From Torreya grandis (lineage: Eukaryota > Streptophyta > Pinopsida > Cupressales > Taxaceae): a DNA stretch of 64,000 nucleotides. Positions 60,767-64,000 of the stretch are shown one piece after another. The number at the start of each line of letters is the position of its first letter. Within the stretch, counting starts at the first letter, position 1. A program made the translations under genes and the position numbers. The notes beneath the pieces were generated by a model. It was not told the DNA's origin. It saw only the letters and a program-made list of their open reading frames with translations, and searched no databases. The stretch is taken from the NCBI GenBank assembly GCA_037957365.1, contig JARHVA010008409.1, forward strand, positions 62,001 through 126,000. Direction: 5' to 3'.

Positions 60767-62145
60767 TCTCTATTGAGAGATAAATTGAAGGCAAACTAGT
60801 AATTATTTTGAGGTTGATGACATTTCAAGGTCAAGAACAAGATACAAGGTAAGCATACTTTTGAGCACTAGTCTTAAAGAGCATTACCATATCATTGGCA
60901 TGCATGTCAAGATGTTGGTTTAGTAAGATGGATACACATAGGTATTAGTTTATGTTTAAATATGCTTAATCATTCATATGAAGTGTTGAAATAGTCAAGA
61001 AATTTTCAAGGTAAACCTTCAAGGGTATGTTCTTAATCCTAAACATGCAACCAAACTAGTCTTAGAATTTACTTGACTTAATGAGGAGTTTTTAGGTGTT
61101 ATAAAGAATTAAAATAATTTTTATATCATGTGATAATATTTTTGACACTATATAAACATGTGTATAAAGTAGATAATCTTTCAGAGGAGGTTTCTAAGTC
61201 TAATATGTAAAAAGACCTTATCTGGCCTAATGAGGAGTCAAGTTTAGTTTCCAAGGCTCCATATTTCATGAGAGAATTTTTAGAGGTATGATAGGTTGTT
61301 TAAAGTGTTTTGACCAGTCTGAGGTCATATAATAAAGTATAAATTGTGAAAAGTGGGTCTTAAGGTCTCTCAAGGTCTAAAATGAGGTGTTGCAGACTGG
61401 AGAAGGACTTTTTTATGCCCATTGGCATGTGAAACCTTTACATGAGATACTAATAAGTTCATGTAATTTGGTGAGCGATATTATCTCAAGTTTCCAAGAA
61501 TTATTTTATATATTAAGGTCCCAAGATTTATGAATGATTGTTAAGAATGTAAGGTGGTCTTAACCCTCTCTAAAACCCTAAAAATGACCTGATATTGAGG
61601 ATCTTGATAGAAATGGCTTATAATGAATTTTATGATCTATTTTTATGATTAGATAATGTATAGGACTCTCTGAAGTACCTCTAAGTGGAATTGGTCTATT
61701 ATAAGAGTGAGTAGAAGATAGAGGAAACCCCTTGTTTTTTATATTTTTGATTTAGCATGCAGGGTTGACTAGGTTAAATCATGAAAATGATTGGAGGATG
61801 ATATGTGAGACTTGTATTTTTTGTAAATATAAGTTTATATGTATGTTAGATATTTAAAATATGATAAAATAGTCATAGAAGTTGACCTATCACTAAAAAG
61901 GTCTAGTGAGAAAGATAGTGAGAAAAATAGGCAAAAGTGAGAATGATATTAGGGATGGGTTGTCAATGATTAGGGATGGATCCCAATACATGGGGTTATT
62001 TTTTTAAAAATATAACACACATCCATAATGGATATAAGTTTTTAATAATCATGTATAAGGTATAAATTTTATGTCAATCTTACTTATCTAACACAATGAG
62101 GTCTATGTACAGTGAATCAATGAGATTGGTCTGTAAGACCAATAT

Positions 62146-62213
<68 letters not shown>

Positions 62214-63727
62214 ATGTGTGTGTGTGTGTGTGTTTTATGATGATATAAACCCATTTTAAGTCTATTAAATTGAATATATAGGTTTTCTAAGTCATTATTT
62301 TCATGACTGTGTTTTGGAGCATTCAAGCAATTTTTTGTGTTACTAAGATTGATGTTCTTGAGTCATTTTGCCTAGATTAAGGATATAATGAACATAAGTT
62401 TTGTATATATGTCTAATAGGTTAATTATAATGTATTTTTATTCATTATAAACTCTTATGAAGGTGTAAAAATTAAAATATTCTTGACTGCTCTTTGAGGC
62501 CTGTTTATAGTTCTGAGTGAGCATATGGAATTGGTCAGAGTTTGAGGTAGTTTTCCATATATGGTGAAGTCCAATAGACAATATGATAAACATGAGGAAA
62601 TTTAGGTTATATCCATGTTATTTTATGGTATTATTTTTATATCAAATTTTTTGTATGCTTTAGATATTCAAATTAGAATTTTTGGTAGTGAGAAGGCTTA
62701 ATTGTGAGTAGGCATAATGGTGTGGTTCAAGGAGTGAAATGAGATAAATGATGTTTAAAAAATAATATGGTATTATCAGGGGTATAATTAAAGTTTGTGT
62801 GAATTATTTAATCTATCTATGGAGTCTCAATATGTTCCAAGGTGGTCAAGGTGAAACGTGTGCTTGCACAAGGCCTAATTGCATTAGGTCTCCTTTAAGC
62901 CTAATGGTGGTTTTGGTCCTTATAAGTGGTGAAAGACATATTTAATGGTTTTTTCACTTTTGAAACGTATTTTTTGACCTATTTTAAATGGTTATAAAAT
63001 TATTTAAATTCTTGTGTCCAACCAAGGTATATGAAATCAAGAGTCAAGTATAAGAAGGTCTAATAGGCCTAATTTGATTAGTGAGTATATTGAGGGAATA
63101 AATGAATGAAATAGAAGTTTGGAAAATAGGTAGAGATATTTAATACCATAAAATATGTGTGTTTAATATTTCATTAATTTATAAAAATTATTATATAGAT
63201 TATGATCAAATTTATATGACCTAATTCTACCAAGAAAATGGCTAGTTGAGCAAGAGGTCTAATAAGCTGTTTGAAAGAGATATAAGAGGGTGAAGAAAAA
63301 AATTAGGTTATCATCATCATTTTAGTGATAAAAAAAGTTTCCAAAGTTGATTAAAGGCTTCATATGGTTGATTTGGTGCTAACTCACCTTGTGGGTTGGA
63401 GCCTCCTTGTAAGTTGGTGTTTGCTAAAGGACTAGTTACCTTGGTGCTTGACTAGTGAGGGGTTGGTGCTCCTTGTTGGTTTATTGCCTGAATAAATATT
63501 AATTAATTTATTATATGATTCTATTAAAATCTATGTTTTATTTTTTTTTACTCCCCGTTAGGGTTTCCCACGTATCTATTGTGTTCATATGTTGTATACT
63601 TTTATAGATGCTTATTTATGTATTGGTTAATGTGTGTATGTGAATGAATGATTCACGGATGATAAGTGAAATCAAATTATTTTTTTAATGGCATTGATTC
63701 ACACCCAATCATTGGATTCAATTCCAA
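60767..63727 (+). repeat. Right LTR of E2, resumed part
   Basis: Continues the match to the left LTR from tctctattgagag (60767) to its end near attcca. Contains a TA/TG microsatellite absent from the left copy. The conserved 3' box (ttttactccccgttagggtt and then tcccacgtat) lies at 63547-63574. Confidence 0.85.
62149..62232 (+). repeat. (TA)n-(TG)n microsatellite
   Basis: About 31 TA units followed by TCTA and about nine TG units. The left LTR of E2 has only gatatttgaacctataat at the same place (about 53027), so the array expanded after insertion. A minus-strand open frame here (62117-62326, repeated Tyr-Ile) is a by-product of the repeat, not a gene. Confidence 0.92.
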
Positions 63728-63730
63728 TAT

Positions 63731-64000
63731 TATGTGTACACCTAATCATATAACTACTTGTGTGATGTGGTACCTTTTGAGTGAGATGAGCTCTCATAAG
63801 ATCTGACATTTTGGACATGTCTAAGGGGCATTCTATTTTGATTTATTACAACGTGGTGTCTATTGAGTGGGTTGGTGTCTCCCATGATCTGAAATTTATA
63901 ATAGGTGAAGGGTAATTTCTCCCAAGATTTTACATTTTTGATAGGTTTGGGGGACTAGACACTTTGACAACTTATGATATGGTGTCTCTCTAATTACAAA
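63731..64000. other. Unassigned right flank of E2 with short degenerate repeats
   Basis: No gene seen. A phrase like ctcccaagatctgacatttt recurs three times (63791-63812, 63878-63897, 63917-63939), each followed within about 15 bases by a G-rich or GG-containing stretch. It may be the start of a degenerate tandem repeat running past the window. Confidence 0.45.

Larger units (their letters stand above)
51515..63727 (+). mobile_element. Element E2: second gag-only Copia retrotransposon
   Basis: LTRs of about 3 kb (51515-54485, and 57270-63727 minus the inserted solo LTR) flank 2.8 kb containing a tRNA-Met primer-binding site, a Copia gag and a polypurine tract. As in E1, no protease, integrase or RT is present. 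It is related to E1 in gag and LTR-end motifs but has different LTR length and sequence. No clear target duplication (aatta before; right border ambiguous). Confidence 0.83.

Noticed and set aside
62117..62326. Minus-strand open frame with Tyr-Ile and His-Thr repeats
   Set aside because: It is the translation of the TA/TG microsatellite and is absent from the other LTR copy.
1..64000. CRISPR array, operons, bacterial promoters or ribosome binding sites
   Set aside because: The sequence is plant nuclear retroelement DNA; no regularly spaced identical repeats with unique spacers and no prokaryotic gene density.
1..64000. tRNA or rRNA genes
   Set aside because: Only tRNA-complementary primer-binding sites were found (6588, 16725, 36989, 46049, 54490); no cloverleaf with A and B boxes was recognised by eye.

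Overview
This is a plant nuclear, intergenic, repeat-dense window. It is visibly AT-rich (roughly 70 % by eye) and CpG is scarce. I see no intact gene and no host gene. Every recognisable coding stretch is a decayed LTR-retrotransposon remnant whose in-frame stops are mostly TAA, TAG or TGA where C-to-T or G-to-A change is the simplest cause. That pattern fits long-term loss of methylated cytosines. Ty3 Tat-type gag and protease, Ty1/Copia gag, plant tRNA primer-binding sites and multi-kilobase LTRs point to a large seed-plant genome. A very low-GC gymnosperm such as Welwitschia would fit, but this is a guess.

Layout. 1-1581: unassigned flank with a G15 tract. 1582-23292: element A, a Tat-like Ty3 element with about 5-kb LTRs, gag and protease but no visible RT or integrase. 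Its right LTR is split by element E1 (14654-22358), a Copia element carrying only gag. 23293-26069: unassigned, probably the 3' end of a minus-strand Ty3 element F. 26070-26745 (-): C-terminal integrase fragment of F, cut by element B (LTR from 26746). B's interior (to about 32420) carries a tyrosine-rich protein with 21-residue repeats. About 32420-35913: minus-strand decayed reading frames of unknown family. 35914-50315: element C, same family as B, with 1.07-kb LTRs; its right LTR is split by element D (44752-49789), which has an imperfect 5-bp target duplication. 50316-51514: more minus-strand decayed reading frame. 51515 to about 63727: element E2, a second gag-only Copia element with about 3-kb LTRs; its right LTR is split by an inverted solo LTR, G (57418-60766). 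63731-64000: unassigned.

No reverse transcriptase or RNase H could be found in any of these elements, so the window looks like a stack of gag-only or gag-protease (non-autonomous or heavily deleted) elements. The nesting gives relative ages: E1 is younger than A, D younger than C, G younger than E2, and B younger than F. All boundaries come from aligning direct repeats by eye and may be off by several bases.
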